Source of the DNA: Homoserinimonas aerilata
Lineage (GTDB): Bacteria > Actinomycetota > Actinomycetes > Actinomycetales > Microbacteriaceae
Reading direction: 5' to 3'
Length of the DNA stretch: 64,000 nt
Assembly: GCF_006716125.1 (NCBI RefSeq)
Contig: NZ_VFOM01000001.1
Coordinates: 1,054,001 to 1,118,000 of the forward strand
In this document: in pieces, positions 17,200 to 28,629 of the stretch
How positions within the stretch are numbered: the first letter of the stretch is position 1
Layout of the letters: each line of letters begins with the position of its first letter
Notes under the pieces: model-generated
The model's database searches: none
What the model saw: the letters and a program-made list of their open reading frames with translations, nothing else
What the model was told of the DNA's origin: nothing
Position numbers and translations under genes: made by a program

Positions 17200-18245
17200 G
17201 CGCCGCCGACTTCGACGAGGTCGGGGCGGGTCCCGACATCGTGACTCCCATGCCCGAGTCGCAGGCCGAGCTCGCCTTCGAGGGTGCGCTTCGCCCGAAG
17301 TCGCTCGCCGAGTTCGTCGGGCAGTCGAAGGTGCGGGCACAGCTTGAGCTGTTGCTGCAGGCCGCCTCGATGCAGAACAGGACCCCCGACCACATCCTGC
17401 TTGCCGGGCCACCCGGCCTCGGCAAGACGACGCTTGCCATGATCGTCGCCCACGAGAGTGGGCGACAACTTCGCATGTCCAGCGGCCCAGCCATCCAGCA
17501 TGCGGGTGATCTGGCGGCGTTGCTCTCGTCTCTGCTGCCCGGAGAAGTGCTGTTCATCGACGAGATCCATCGCATGGCGCGCTCGGCGGAGGAGATGCTC
17601 TATCTCGCGATGGAGGATTTCAGGATCGACATCATGGTCGGCAAAGGGGCAGGGGCAACCTCGATTCCGCTCGATCTCGCGCCGTTCACCCTCGTTGGTG
17701 CGACGACCCGGGCCGGCCTCCTGCCGAACCCGCTGCGTGATCGCTTCGGCTTCACCGCACACCTCGAGTTCTATTCCGACGGCGAACTCGAGCAGGTGAT
17801 CACGCGCGCCGCGCACATGCTCGAGCTACGGATCGACAGCGGTTCGCTCGCCGAGATCGCCGGGCGGAGCAGGGGAACGCCTCGTATCGCCAACCGTCTG
17901 CTCCGACGGGTGCGAGATTACTCGCTCGTGCACCGATCCGACGGGCTCGAAGCCGTCAATGCGGCACTGAAGCTCTACGACGTCGACGAACGCGGACTCG
18001 ACCGCCTCGACCGTGCCGTGCTCATGACTGTTCTCCAACGCTTCGACGGTGGGCCGGTCGGGCTCGGAACCCTCGCAGCCTCCGTCGGGGAGGAGGCCGA
18101 GACCATCGAGTCGGTGGTCGAGCCGTTCCTCGTGCGCGTCGGTCTCATAACGCGGACGCCACGCGGGAGGGTTGCGACCCGGTCGGCGTGGGAGCATTTC
18201 GGCCTCAGCCCACAGGCGGCGGGGCACTCAGGGGATGGCCTATAG
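17196..18245 (+). CDS. ruvB: Holliday junction branch migration ATPase RuvB
   Basis: 349 residues, an AAA+ motor. Walker A is GPPGLGKTT at 71-79, Walker B is VLFIDEIHR, sensor 1 lies in [19 protein letters not shown] with the arginine finger region, and a C-terminal winged-helix domain ends with [18 protein letters not shown]. The ATGA start overlaps ruvA. Confidence 0.97.
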   Translation: MSAADFDEVGAGPDIVTPMPESQAELAFEGALRPKSLAEFVGQSKVRAQLELLLQAASMQNRTPDHILLAGPPGLGKTTLAMIVAHESGRQLRMSSGPAIQHAGDLAALLSSLLPGEVLFIDEIHRMARSAEEMLYLAMEDFRIDIMVGKGAGATSIPLDLAPFTLVGATTRAGLLPNPLRDRFGFTAHLEFYSDGELEQVITRAAHMLELRIDSGSLAEIAGRSRGTPRIANRLLRRVRDYSLVHRSDGLEAVNAALKLYDVDERGLDRLDRAVLMTVLQRFDGGPVGLGTLAASVGEEAETIESVVEPFLVRVGLITRTPRGRVATRSAWEHFGLSPQAAGHSGDGL

Positions 18246-18316
18246 TTTAACGATGGTCGTTTGCGCAATCGTCTAGCGCCCACCATCCACAAACTCCCCG
18301 GAAGGCTCTGCTCCAC

Positions 18317-18703
18317 ATGGATCCGTTGCTCATCGTCATGGTCGCCGTTTTGGCCCTCTTCATCTTCTTCCAGTTCCGCAACTCGAAGAAGCGGCGCGCA
18401 GAGCAGGAGAAGCTGCAGTCCAAGATGGTGCCAGGAGCCGAGATCATGACGCAGTTCGGCCTGTACGGCACGCTGTTGTCGATCGACGAGGAGAGCAATG
18501 AGGCTCTTGTCGAGACCACGCCGGGAACTGTGCTGCGCGTGCACCGTCAGACGATCCTCAAGGTCGTGGAAGACGACGCCGTCGAGGCGGAAGACACCAC
18601 CGATTCGGTCGAGCTCGATGACGACAGCGAGCCAGCGTTCGGTGAGCGCGTCGACAAGGCCGACAGCGCCGACGATGACGGTGCGGACAAGCGCGACTCC
18701 TAG
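18317..18703 (+). CDS. yajC: Preprotein translocase accessory subunit YajC
   Basis: 128 residues. A single N-terminal transmembrane helix (residues 3-20) is followed by RNSKKRRAEQEKLQ, then the conserved MVPGAEIMTQFGLYGTL core and a long acidic tail rich in Asp and Glu. YajC associates with SecDF and YidC. A GGAAGG lies about 13 bases before ATG 18317, a loose spacing. A TATAGT at the end of ruvB (18241) is a plausible promoter for the yajC-secD-secF unit. Confidence 0.92.
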   Translation: MDPLLIVMVAVLALFIFFQFRNSKKRRAEQEKLQSKMVPGAEIMTQFGLYGTLLSIDEESNEALVETTPGTVLRVHRQTILKVVEDDAVEAEDTTDSVELDDDSEPAFGERVDKADSADDDGADKRDS

Positions 18704-18802
18704 GCACTAAAGTTCTGTGGGGTCGGACTTCATCCGGCCAACACTCCCGATTTGATTCGCCCCCGACTCTGCCGAGCCGGGGCGAAGGAAGCTGAGTCCT
18801 CG

Positions 18803-20527
18803 GTGGCACCACGATCGACCCCGGTCAAGAAGGCCTGGCGTTCCCTGACCTGGCTCGGCGTGATCATCGTCGGCCTCATCGCCCTCAACGCCGGTGGCGT
18901 TCTGTGGCAGGGCTCCGGCTGGACCCCGAAGCTCGCGCTCGACCTAGAGGGCGGCACGCAGATCATCCTTGCACCTCAGCTCGAGAGCGGGCAGCAGGTG
19001 ACAGGCGAGCAGCTCGATCAGGCGGTCTCGATCATCCGCCAGAGAATCAACGCCTCCGGCGTCTCTGAGGCCGAGATCAACACGCAGGGCACCCAGAACA
19101 TCGTCGTCTCCATCCCGGGCACGCCCGACCGTGAGACGCTCGACCGTATCGAGTCATCCGCAAAGCTCGAGTTCCGGCCTGTTCTGGTGGCATCCGGTGC
19201 CTCCACCGGCTCGATGGGCGACGCCTCCGGCGCCCCGTCTGCGACGCCCGAGGCGGAGCAGCCCACGGAGAGCCTCAGCAGCACCCCGAGCGTGAGTCCG
19301 AGCAATGCGAGCGACCTGAACTGGATCACGCCCGCGCTCGAAGACCAGTACACGAACTTCGACTGCGCGACGCTCGACGAAGCTGGCACGAATGTCGCCC
19401 CGGCCGACGAACCGCTGATCACCTGCGACGACACGCGCACCGCGAAGTACATCCTGGGCCCGGTCGAGGTCTCCGGCGAACGGATCGCGGATGCGACGCA
19501 CAGCCTGGTGGCCAACAGCCAGGGCGTCAGCACGGGCCAGTGGGGCGTCAACATCATCTTCGATGACGAGGGCAGCAAGGAGTTCTCCGAGGTCACGACG
19601 CGCCTCTTCTCGATGACCGGAGTGCAGAACCAGTTCGCGATCGTGCTCGACGGCAGCGTCATCTCCGCCCCGACGACGAACGCCGTGATCACCAACGGCA
19701 AACCCCAGATCACCGGAAACTTCACGCAGGACACCTCCAAGACACTGGCCGACCAACTCAAGTTCGGCGCGCTTCCGATCGGCTTCGTGGTGCAGAGCAA
19801 CGAGAACATTTCTGCCACGCTGGGCACCAGCCAGCTCTACAGCGGCCTTCTGGCCGGACTCATCGGCCTCGCGCTCGTTGTGGTGTACTCACTGTTCCAG
19901 TACCGCACTCTCGGCCTCGTCACGGTCGCGTCGCTGACGGTGGCTGCGGTGATCGTCTACCTCGTCATCAACCTGCTGTCGTGGCGCGAAGGCTATCGAC
20001 TCTCCCTCGCCGGCGTCGCCGGCCTCATCGTGTCGATCGGTATCACCGCGGACTCCTTCATCGTCTACTTCGAGCGCATCCGAGATGAACTCAGAGACGG
20101 GCGCGCGCTGGACTCGGCGGTCGAGTCAGGATGGAAGCGTGCATTCCGCACCGTCCTCGCCTCAGACACCGTCAACTTCCTCGCTGCGGCGATCCTGTTC
20201 GTGCTTGCCGTCGGCAATGTGCGCGGTTTCGCGTTGACCCTCGGCATCACGACCATCATCGACATCGTCGTGGTTTCGCTGTTCACGCATCCGGTGCTCC
20301 AGTTGCTCGCCAAGACCCGCTTCTTCGGCGAGGGACATCGCTTCAGCGGATTGGACCCCCGCGCCCTGGGTGCCGTCTACCGAGGGCGAGCACAGTTCCG
20401 GGAGCCTGCGGCAGCTCTGAGTAAGAAGACCGCGGGTGCCAGTCGCGAGGCAGCACGCCGACAGACGATCGCCGAGCGCAAGGCTGCGGAGCAGTCGACC
20501 AGCGCTCCGAAGGGGAAGGATTCCTGA
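18803..20527 (+). CDS. secD: Protein translocase subunit SecD
   Basis: 574 residues from GTG 18803, giving MAPRSTPVKKAWRS just before the first membrane helix; an in-frame upstream ATG at 18752 would add an uncharacteristic tail. The first transmembrane segment is followed by LDLEGGTQIIL, then the large extracellular domain with DRIESSAKLEFRP. A Ser/Pro/Thr-rich low-complexity linker at about residues 135-175 is followed by five C-terminal membrane helices including GVAGLIVSIGITADSFIVYFE. SecDF uses the proton gradient to pull secreted proteins outward. The stop overlaps the secF start by one base. Confidence 0.95.
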   Translation: MAPRSTPVKKAWRSLTWLGVIIVGLIALNAGGVLWQGSGWTPKLALDLEGGTQIILAPQLESGQQVTGEQLDQAVSIIRQRINASGVSEAEINTQGTQNIVVSIPGTPDRETLDRIESSAKLEFRPVLVASGASTGSMGDASGAPSATPEAEQPTESLSSTPSVSPSNASDLNWITPALEDQYTNFDCATLDEAGTNVAPADEPLITCDDTRTAKYILGPVEVSGERIADATHSLVANSQGVSTGQWGVNIIFDDEGSKEFSEVTTRLFSMTGVQNQFAIVLDGSVISAPTTNAVITNGKPQITGNFTQDTSKTLADQLKFGALPIGFVVQSNENISATLGTSQLYSGLLAGLIGLALVVVYSLFQYRTLGLVTVASLTVAAVIVYLVINLLSWREGYRLSLAGVAGLIVSIGITADSFIVYFERIRDELRDGRALDSAVESGWKRAFRTVLASDTVNFLAAAILFVLAVGNVRGFALTLGITTIIDIVVVSLFTHPVLQLLAKTRFFGEGHRFSGLDPRALGAVYRGRAQFREPAAALSKKTAGASREAARRQTIAERKAAEQSTSAPKGKDS

Positions 20528-21519
20528 TGGCCAGCTTCTCCCAGTTCGGCAACGACCTCTACACCGGCAAGAGGTCCTACGACATCGTCGGAAAACGGCG
20601 TGTCTGGTACATCGTCGCCGCGATCATGATCCTCATCTCCGTGGCCGGCCCGTTCCTTCGAGGTGGCTTCCAGTTCGGAATCGAGTTCCGCGGCGGGTCC
20701 GAGTTCCAGGTCGAGTCGGCAGCGACCACCGATCAGGCGATCGGTGAGGATGCTGTCAAGGCGATCGTCTCCAATGCGAACCCCCGCGTGACGATCGTCG
20801 GTGGTCAGAACGTTCGCATCCAGACCGACACCGTGACCGATGACGAGGCCCTCGAGATCAAGTCGGCACTCGCCACGGCCTACAATGTGCCCACCGAGCA
20901 GGTCAACTCCTCATTCATCGGAGCGACCTGGGGGGCGGATGTCACAGGGCAGTCGATCCGCGCACTCATTGTCTTCATCATCCTCGCGGGCGCCGTGATG
21001 GCCCTATACTTCCGCACCTGGAAGATGTCGCTTGCTGCCCTGATCGCGCTCGGGCACGACCTCATCATCACTGCGGGTGTCTACGGCATCCTCGGCTTCG
21101 AGGTCACCCCGGCAGCGGTCATCGGCTTCCTCACGATCCTCGGATATTCGCTCTACGACACCGTCGTGGTGTTCGACAAGATCCGCGAGAACACCTCAGA
21201 AGACGGCTCCGAGTCGAGCCGCACCTTCGGGGAGTCCGTGAACCTCGCCGTCAACCAGACACTCGTGAGATCCATCAACACCTCCGTCGTCGCTGTTCTG
21301 CCTGTTGCGGCGATCCTCTTCATCGGAGCCTTCGTGCTCGGTGCCGGCACACTCCGCGACATCTCGCTCGCCCTGTTCATCGGAATCCTCGTGGGCACCT
21401 ACTCCACGATCTTCATCGCTGCCCCGGTCTACGCGCACCTGCGTGAGAACGAGGAGGGCATCAAGAAGCAGCGCACCAAGCTGCTCGCGAACCGTCGGGC
21501 TGTCGCGGAGCAGCAGTGA
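20527..21519 (+). CDS. secF: Protein translocase subunit SecF
   Basis: 330 residues and six predicted membrane segments. Conserved features are FQFGIEFRGGSEFQV after helix 1, and in the membrane domain VIGFLTILGYSLYDTVVVFDKIRENT and LVRSINTSVVAVLPV. It works with SecD. The start ATG shares a base with the secD stop; the end overlaps the next gene by 4 bases. Confidence 0.96.
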   Translation: MASFSQFGNDLYTGKRSYDIVGKRRVWYIVAAIMILISVAGPFLRGGFQFGIEFRGGSEFQVESAATTDQAIGEDAVKAIVSNANPRVTIVGGQNVRIQTDTVTDDEALEIKSALATAYNVPTEQVNSSFIGATWGADVTGQSIRALIVFIILAGAVMALYFRTWKMSLAALIALGHDLIITAGVYGILGFEVTPAAVIGFLTILGYSLYDTVVVFDKIRENTSEDGSESSRTFGESVNLAVNQTLVRSINTSVVAVLPVAAILFIGAFVLGAGTLRDISLALFIGILVGTYSTIFIAAPVYAHLRENEEGIKKQRTKLLANRRAVAEQQ

Positions 21520-21863
21520 CGGAGATCACAGCGGCAGAGGCCCTGCAGCTCGCGCAGGATGCATCATGGCGTGAGGCATCCGGACTGCTCATCGACGTGC
21601 GCGAGCAGCAGGAGTGGGATCGCGGGCATTCGCCTCTGGCTGTCCACATTCCGATGTCCGAGTTCTCGTCCCGCATCCACGAGGTGCCAACGGGACGCCG
21701 ACTGCTCATCGTCTGTCGTTCAGGCGCCCGCTCCGCCCGCGTCACCTCTGCCCTGCTCGACGCGGGCTATGACGCAGTCAACGTCGCCGGCGGCATGATC
21801 GACTGGAACAGGGCGGGTGGTGACCTCGTCGGCGAGGGCCCGGGGCCCGCTGGCGTGGAATAG
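21516..21863 (+). CDS. Single-domain rhodanese-like protein
   Basis: 115 residues, cytosolic. One rhodanese domain with the active loop VCRSGARSARV (Cys at about 70) and the conserved LIDVREQQEWDRGH entry. The full loop suggests real sulfur transfer or redox function, though the physiological acceptor is unknown. GTG 21516 overlaps the secF stop, placing it in the secDF transcription unit by position rather than by obvious function. Confidence 0.88.
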   Translation: MTEITAAEALQLAQDASWREASGLLIDVREQQEWDRGHSPLAVHIPMSEFSSRIHEVPTGRRLLIVCRSGARSARVTSALLDAGYDAVNVAGGMIDWNRAGGDLVGEGPGPAGVE

Positions 21864-21907
21864 CCCGGCTGCAGTGGTAGTTTTACCATTGAACAGCAGG
21901 AGGTGGC

Positions 21908-24146
<2,239 letters not shown>

Positions 24147-24157
<11 letters not shown>

Positions 24158-24707
24158 CGGTACTTTCGAGCGTCATTAGCCGCTGAAGCGCCCGCTGCTT
24201 TCCCGGGAGGTTGCGGCGAGATGCGATCTGCTCCCGACACGTCGCGGGATCGAGGCGTGCCAGCTGCATGAGCGCGCGCACCTCGGTGGCATCGTCCTCG
24301 TCGAATTCAGCGGATGTCCTCAGATAGTCGAGAACGGTACGCATCGGCGTCGTGACCGCGAAGCCGCCGATGCTGAGGATCTCCTCGGCAGTGATGACGA
24401 CCTCCCTGACCGCGATCCTGGGGTTCCAGGGAACGTGTGCCCGTGCAGACAACGACACACACAGCTGATGGACGACAGGCGGATTCGCGCGCGCCCCGTG
24501 GATCCACGCCGCCGTCCTGCGCTCGGCAATGAGCTTGTGCGAGACCGTCGCTGCGAGCGACATTCCCCGGTGCGTTCCCCGTTCGAACTCGTCGATGGGG
24601 GAGAAGCAGTCATCGATCGCGAAGACCTCGCCGTCGAGGCGTGCCGCCTGCAGTTCCTCCCACGGCAGGTCGAGAGCTGAGAGGACGGGGGAGAGTCGGG
24701 AAGCCAT
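24147..24707 (-). CDS. Orphan protein resembling the AbiEi antitoxin C-terminal domain
   Basis: 186 residues. I recognise a pattern seen in AbiEi-type antitoxin C-terminal domains: [13 protein letters not shown], then a basic/aromatic stretch, [28 protein letters not shown]. The N-terminal winged-helix domain of full antitoxins is not evident and no nucleotidyltransferase toxin gene (AbiEii) is adjacent. DNA binding or antitoxin activity is therefore not established. The 3' end overlaps rel by 11 bases tail to tail. ATG 24707 has GATGAT 6 bases upstream, a weak match to the leaderless pattern. Confidence 0.6.
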
Positions 24708-24827
24708 GACCCCATCATCGCCATACCGGCCGTGCCGATCTGACGAGACGAGGGAATCTGTGGAGAGTCTCTCGGATGTCTCCCCTTGTCAGGGAGCAGA
24801 GCCTCACGTCACGACGGAGCGACCGTC

Positions 24828-26060
24828 TCAGGCGTCGATGACACCCAGCCAGAGCCTGCGAGCGTCGAGAGCCTCCTGTGCGTCGGCGATCTTCTTGGCA
24901 TCGCCGCCAGCCTTTGCCTGCTCGAGCTCGTCCTCGAGCTTCGCGATCGCATCCTGAAGCTGGCTGGCGAGGCCCTCCGCCCGAGCCTTGCGCTCGGGGT
25001 TGTTGCGCTGCCAGTGATCGTCGTCGAGCTTCTTGACCGCGTTCTCCACCTTGCGCAGGCGGTCCTCGACGGGCTTGACCTTTTCACGGGGGACCTTGCC
25101 GATCTCATCCCAGCGACGCTGGATCGACAGCAGTGTCGTGCGCGCGCTGTCACGGTTGGTGGCCTTCAACAGGGGCTCAGCCTCGGTGAGGAGCTCCTCC
25201 TTGAGACGAAGGTTCTCCTCGAACTCAACGTTGTCACGGGCATCGATCTCAGACTTCGCGGAGTAGAGCTCGTCTCCCGCCGTCTTGAACCGGGCCCAGA
25301 GAGCATCGTCGACCTTCTTGCCGGCACGCCCGGCCGCCTTCCAGTCATCGAGAAGCCGACGGTACTCGGGAATGCCGTCGGCGCCGCGAGGCGCGAGCGC
25401 TTCGGCCTTGGCCACAAGCTCCTGCTTGAGTGCCCGAGCCTCCTTGTGCACCGCGTCGAGATCTGCGAAGAAGGCCTTGCGGTGGGATTCGATGGTCGTG
25501 CGGGCCGCCCTGAAGCGCTTCCAGAGCTCATTGCCCTCACCCTTCGGGAGGCGCGGGCCATCCTGCTGATGCTTCTGCCAGCGAGCGAAGAGCTCGTCGA
25601 GCGCGCTGCTCGTCTGCTTCCACTGGATTCGAGCGGGATCCTGAGCGGCAAGCTGCTCCGCCTCGGCGACGAGAGCGGTGCGATAGGCGATCGCCTCATC
25701 GAGGGCTGCACGATTCTCGGCCTGCTGCTTCTCCGTCAGCTCGTCGACCGAGCCACCGAGGGCATCCAGCCGGGTGCGAAGCGCAGCGAGATCGCCGACG
25801 GCATTCGCCGAGGCGACGGTCTCCCGCAGGGCATCAACGGTCTTCGCGATGTCTGCGCCCGGGGTGCCGCGTTTGATGCGCTGTTCGAGGAGCGTGACCT
25901 GCCCGGCGAGATCGGTGTACTTGCGCTCGAAGTAGGCCAACGCCTCCTCGGGCGTTCCGTCGGGATACTGGCCGACAGCACGCTCATCGTCTCCGTCGCG
26001 TACGAACACGGTTCCCGTTTCGTCGACGCGACCCCACGGTGCCTGGTTGTTGTTCGTCAA
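24828..26060 (-). CDS. DUF349 domain-containing protein
   Basis: 410 residues, highly charged and helical. At least three DUF349 repeats are visible, each with a conserved Trp and LWxRF-like helix: WKRFRAARTTIESHRKAFF, LWARFKTAGDELYSAK, and RRWDEIGKVPREKVKPVEDRL. A coiled-coil-like C-terminus ends the protein. Function is unknown to me. TTG 26060 is chosen because GAGGTGAGGC lies directly upstream and the resulting N-terminus (MTNNNQAPWGRVDETGTVFV) looks natural. It follows the cyclophilin gene on the same strand after 95 bases. Confidence 0.87.
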   Translation of the reverse strand: MTNNNQAPWGRVDETGTVFVRDGDDERAVGQYPDGTPEEALAYFERKYTDLAGQVTLLEQRIKRGTPGADIAKTVDALRETVASANAVGDLAALRTRLDALGGSVDELTEKQQAENRAALDEAIAYRTALVAEAEQLAAQDPARIQWKQTSSALDELFARWQKHQQDGPRLPKGEGNELWKRFRAARTTIESHRKAFFADLDAVHKEARALKQELVAKAEALAPRGADGIPEYRRLLDDWKAAGRAGKKVDDALWARFKTAGDELYSAKSEIDARDNVEFEENLRLKEELLTEAEPLLKATNRDSARTTLLSIQRRWDEIGKVPREKVKPVEDRLRKVENAVKKLDDDHWQRNNPERKARAEGLASQLQDAIAKLEDELEQAKAGGDAKKIADAQEALDARRLWLGVIDA

Positions 26061-26155
26061 AGCCTCACCTCAGCTAGCAGGAATCGGGCACTGCCGTCCG
26101 ATCGGCCACCAGCCTATTGCACAGCTTCCGGCGACGGTGCCAGCTTCGTCGGATG

Positions 26156-26965
26156 TCAGCCGATCGTGACGCGAGTGATGGTCGTCGGCACGACGGGTGT
26201 GCCGTCGTTCTCGCTGTTGACAGGAGTGAGCCCTGCATCGGTGATCTCAGCCTTGAGCTGGTCGAGTCCGCTGGTGACCTTGCCGATGACGGTGTATCCG
26301 CCAGCGGCATCCGAGGGGATGGTGGTGTCGTCGTAGACGATGAAGAACTGCCGACCGTTGCTGTATGCGTCACCCTGGGCCCGAGCCATGGCGATCGTGC
26401 CGGCAGCATAGACGTCATCGACGGGCGCGTTCTCGATCGGGCCGAAACTGAAGGACGGATCGCCGGCGCCCGTTCCGTCGAGAGAACCGCACTGCAGCAC
26501 GAAGAAGCCACCGTCGGTGAGTCGGTGGCAGCTCTTGTCTACGAAGTAGTCGTCGGTGACCTCCTGCACGAAGGCGGCGACGGCCTGCGGCGCTGCGGCC
26601 CCGTCGAGCTCTATTGCAAGGGGAACCGAGTTCAGTTCGAGTTCGCCGGTCCAGGTGCGGGATTCCGCGAGCGCCGGATCGGGCACGTCTCCCACGTTCT
26701 CACCCTCCGCCGCAGGATCGGGCGAGGCGCTGGGTTCGGCTGTCGCGCTCGGCGTTGGCTCAGGGGCTCCAGGCCCCACCGTGAAGAAGGTGAACTGTGC
26801 AACCGTCGCGAGAGCCACGATCACGAGGCCTGCGAGTATGGCGAGCAGGTTGTCTCGCTTGCGCCTCTGCACGCTCTTCTCGTGCACCGTGCGCCGCGCT
26901 GTGTAGACGCGGAGTCGTTCCCGCGATGCGCGCGCATCCTTCTCGCCGTTCCTGCTGCCAGCCAC
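26156..26965 (-). CDS. Membrane-anchored cyclophilin-type peptidyl-prolyl isomerase
   Basis: 269 residues. A basic N-terminus (VHEKSVQRRKRDN) and one transmembrane helix at about residues 40-63 are followed by a Pro/Ser/Ala-rich linker and an extracellular cyclophilin domain. Domain landmarks are FVDKSCHRLTDGGFFVLQCG, GTIAMARAQGDAYSNGRQFFIVY and TVIGKVTSGLDQL. It resembles actinobacterial PpiB placed after rel. The canonical FxxQGGD is altered to VLQCGS and catalytic strength is uncertain. GTG 26965 has GGAGGA upstream. Confidence 0.9.
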   Translation of the reverse strand: MAGSRNGEKDARASRERLRVYTARRTVHEKSVQRRKRDNLLAILAGLVIVALATVAQFTFFTVGPGAPEPTPSATAEPSASPDPAAEGENVGDVPDPALAESRTWTGELELNSVPLAIELDGAAAPQAVAAFVQEVTDDYFVDKSCHRLTDGGFFVLQCGSLDGTGAGDPSFSFGPIENAPVDDVYAAGTIAMARAQGDAYSNGRQFFIVYDDTTIPSDAAGGYTVIGKVTSGLDQLKAEITDAGLTPVNSENDGTPVVPTTITRVTIG

Positions 26966-27065
26966 ATGTCCTCCGTCGGGTAGGGGTAACCCCCAAGAAC
27001 TTTAGCGGAACGCCCCTCGCCGCACGCCCATGCCGCACATGCAGTCGGATGTCGGGCGCTCGGCC

Positions 27066-27071
27066 TACGAT
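27066..27071 (+). promoter_or_regulatory. -10 element of rarA (leaderless spacing)
   Basis: TACGAT, then TGAGGC (6 bases), then ATG 27078. GAGG inside the spacer is too close to act as a ribosome-binding site. Confidence 0.48.
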
Positions 27072-27077
27072 TGAGGC

Positions 27078-28436
27078 ATGGTGGATGGACAGCCCGGGCT
27101 CTATACGGGCGCAACGCCTCTCGCAGTCAGGATGCGTCCGCGGAGCCTCGACGAGGTCGCCGGGCAGCGACATCTGCTGACCCCCGGGTCGCCGCTGGTG
27201 AGTCTCGCATCTGAGCCGGGGGGAGATGAGGGTTCGGTCTCCGTCATCCTGTGGGGCCCTCCCGGCACAGGCAAGACCACCCTCGCCCAGGCGATAGCGC
27301 ACAGCTCGGGGCGCCGCTTCGTGGAGCTCTCCGCTGTCACCGCAGGGGTCAAGGACGTGCGCGAGGTCATGGAGTCTGCGCTGTCACAGCGTGATCTGTA
27401 CGGGCAGTCGACCGTGCTCTTCCTCGACGAGATCCACCGCTTCACAAAGGCACAGCAGGATGCTCTCCTGCCCGGTGTGGAGAACGGTTGGGTCATCCTT
27501 GTCGCCGCGACGACCGAGAATCCGTCGTTCTCGGTGATCTCGCCGTTGCTGTCCCGGTCCCTGCTGCTGACGCTTGAACAGCTGAGCGACGAAGATCTCG
27601 GCATCCTCGTCGATCGGGCGGTCGTGGCTCCGCAGGGGCTTGACGGCAAGGTCACACTCGCTGCCGACGCGCGGGCCGACATCATCAGGCTCGCATCCGG
27701 GGACGCGCGACGGGCGCTCACGGCGCTCGAGGCGGCATCCAAGTCGGCCCTCTCTGTCACCACTGGCGAGTCGAGCACTGCGGCGAAGAAGAAGGCGAAG
27801 CCCGTCGTCACCTCAGAGACGGTGTCGCTCGCCGTCGATCGCGCGCTGCTGCGCTACGACCGCAACGGCGACGAGCACTACGACGTCATCAGCGCGTTCA
27901 TCAAGTCGATCCGCGGATCTGACCCGGATGCCGCCCTGCATTACCTCGCGCGCATGATCGAGGCGGGGGAGGATCCGCGTTTCATCGCTCGACGCATCAT
28001 CGTGAGCGCAGCAGAGGACATCGGCATGGCGGATCCTCAGGGGCTGGTGATCGCCACTGCGGCGGCGACGGCCGTGCAGATGATCGGCATGCCGGAGGGT
28101 CGCATCCCGCTGGCGGAGGCGGTCGTCTATCTCGCCACCGCGCCGAAGTCGAATGCCTCGTACATGGGAATCAACGCGGCGATCGCGGATGTTCGGGCCG
28201 GCAACTTCGGCCGGGTCCCGAAGCATCTCAGGGACGCCCACTACGCGGGTGCGAAGAAACTCGGTCACGGCAAGGGTTACCGCTATCCGCATGACTCCGA
28301 ACTCGGTGTCGTGCAGCAGGACTATCTTCCTGCGGAGCTCGCGGGGGCGAGCTACTACACGCCGACCGATCACGGTAATGAGCGCGATGTCTCCTCGCGC
28401 CTCGAAAAGCTGCTGCGCATCATCCGCGGCAGGTGA
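27078..28436 (+). CDS. rarA: Replication-associated recombination protein A (RarA/MgsA AAA+ ATPase)
   Basis: 452 residues. Walker A is GPPGTGKTT at 60-68 and Walker B is VLFLDEIHRFTKAQQD. Sensor 1 is VAATTENPSFSVISPLLSRS, and the C-terminal tetramerisation region has HYDVISAFIKSIRGSDPDAALHYLARM and YRYPHD. The family acts at stalled replication forks and on single-stranded DNA ends. It stands alone between the divergent cyclophilin gene and rpsD. Confidence 0.95.
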   Translation: MVDGQPGLYTGATPLAVRMRPRSLDEVAGQRHLLTPGSPLVSLASEPGGDEGSVSVILWGPPGTGKTTLAQAIAHSSGRRFVELSAVTAGVKDVREVMESALSQRDLYGQSTVLFLDEIHRFTKAQQDALLPGVENGWVILVAATTENPSFSVISPLLSRSLLLTLEQLSDEDLGILVDRAVVAPQGLDGKVTLAADARADIIRLASGDARRALTALEAASKSALSVTTGESSTAAKKKAKPVVTSETVSLAVDRALLRYDRNGDEHYDVISAFIKSIRGSDPDAALHYLARMIEAGEDPRFIARRIIVSAAEDIGMADPQGLVIATAAATAVQMIGMPEGRIPLAEAVVYLATAPKSNASYMGINAAIADVRAGNFGRVPKHLRDAHYAGAKKLGHGKGYRYPHDSELGVVQQDYLPAELAGASYYTPTDHGNERDVSSRLEKLLRIIRGR

Positions 28437-28452
28437 AAGCTGCGACAGATGA

Positions 28453-28458
28453 TAGAGT
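28453..28458 (+). promoter_or_regulatory. Candidate -10 element for rpsD
   Basis: TAGAGT just after the rarA stop, about 170 bases before the rpsD start, implying a long 5' leader. No convincing -35 was assigned. Confidence 0.35.
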
Positions 28459-28513
28459 TGCGGATGCCTACAGTGGGTATTCGTGCACGGCTGCCTCGAT
28501 ACCAGCGCTGAAT

Positions 28514-28583
28514 GGGCTCGTCCTTTAGCCGGACGGCCCGCGGCACCATCCCTCTTCTTATATTTCGTCGTGCATTCGGCACG
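28514..28583 (+). promoter_or_regulatory. Structured 5' leader of rpsD (two hairpins)
   Basis: Hairpin 1: GGGC, a bulged T, CGTCC (28514-28523), loop TTTAGCC, GGACG-GCCC (28531-28539). Hairpin 2: CGTGC (28569-28573), loop ATTCG, GCACG (28579-28583). Neither has a T-tract, so they look like leader structure rather than a terminator. Autogenous control by S4 is known in other bacteria; here it is only a hypothesis. Confidence 0.4.
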
Positions 28584-28629
28584 CTCGAAACCAGCTGAAG
28601 ACCGATGACGTCAGTATCGAAAGGAACCC

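Noticed and set aside
16503..17816. 437-codon minus-strand open frame opposite ruvA and ruvB
   Set aside because: Shadow of the ruv genes with no domain content.
21875..21888. Palindrome TGGTA-GTTT-TACCA before rel as an operator
   Set aside because: Five-base arms are too short to claim without further copies; noted only as overlapping a possible -10.
24708..24827. Terminator downstream of the DUF349 gene
   Set aside because: Only a five-pair CTCCC/GGGAG hairpin without a T-tract is visible on the minus strand.
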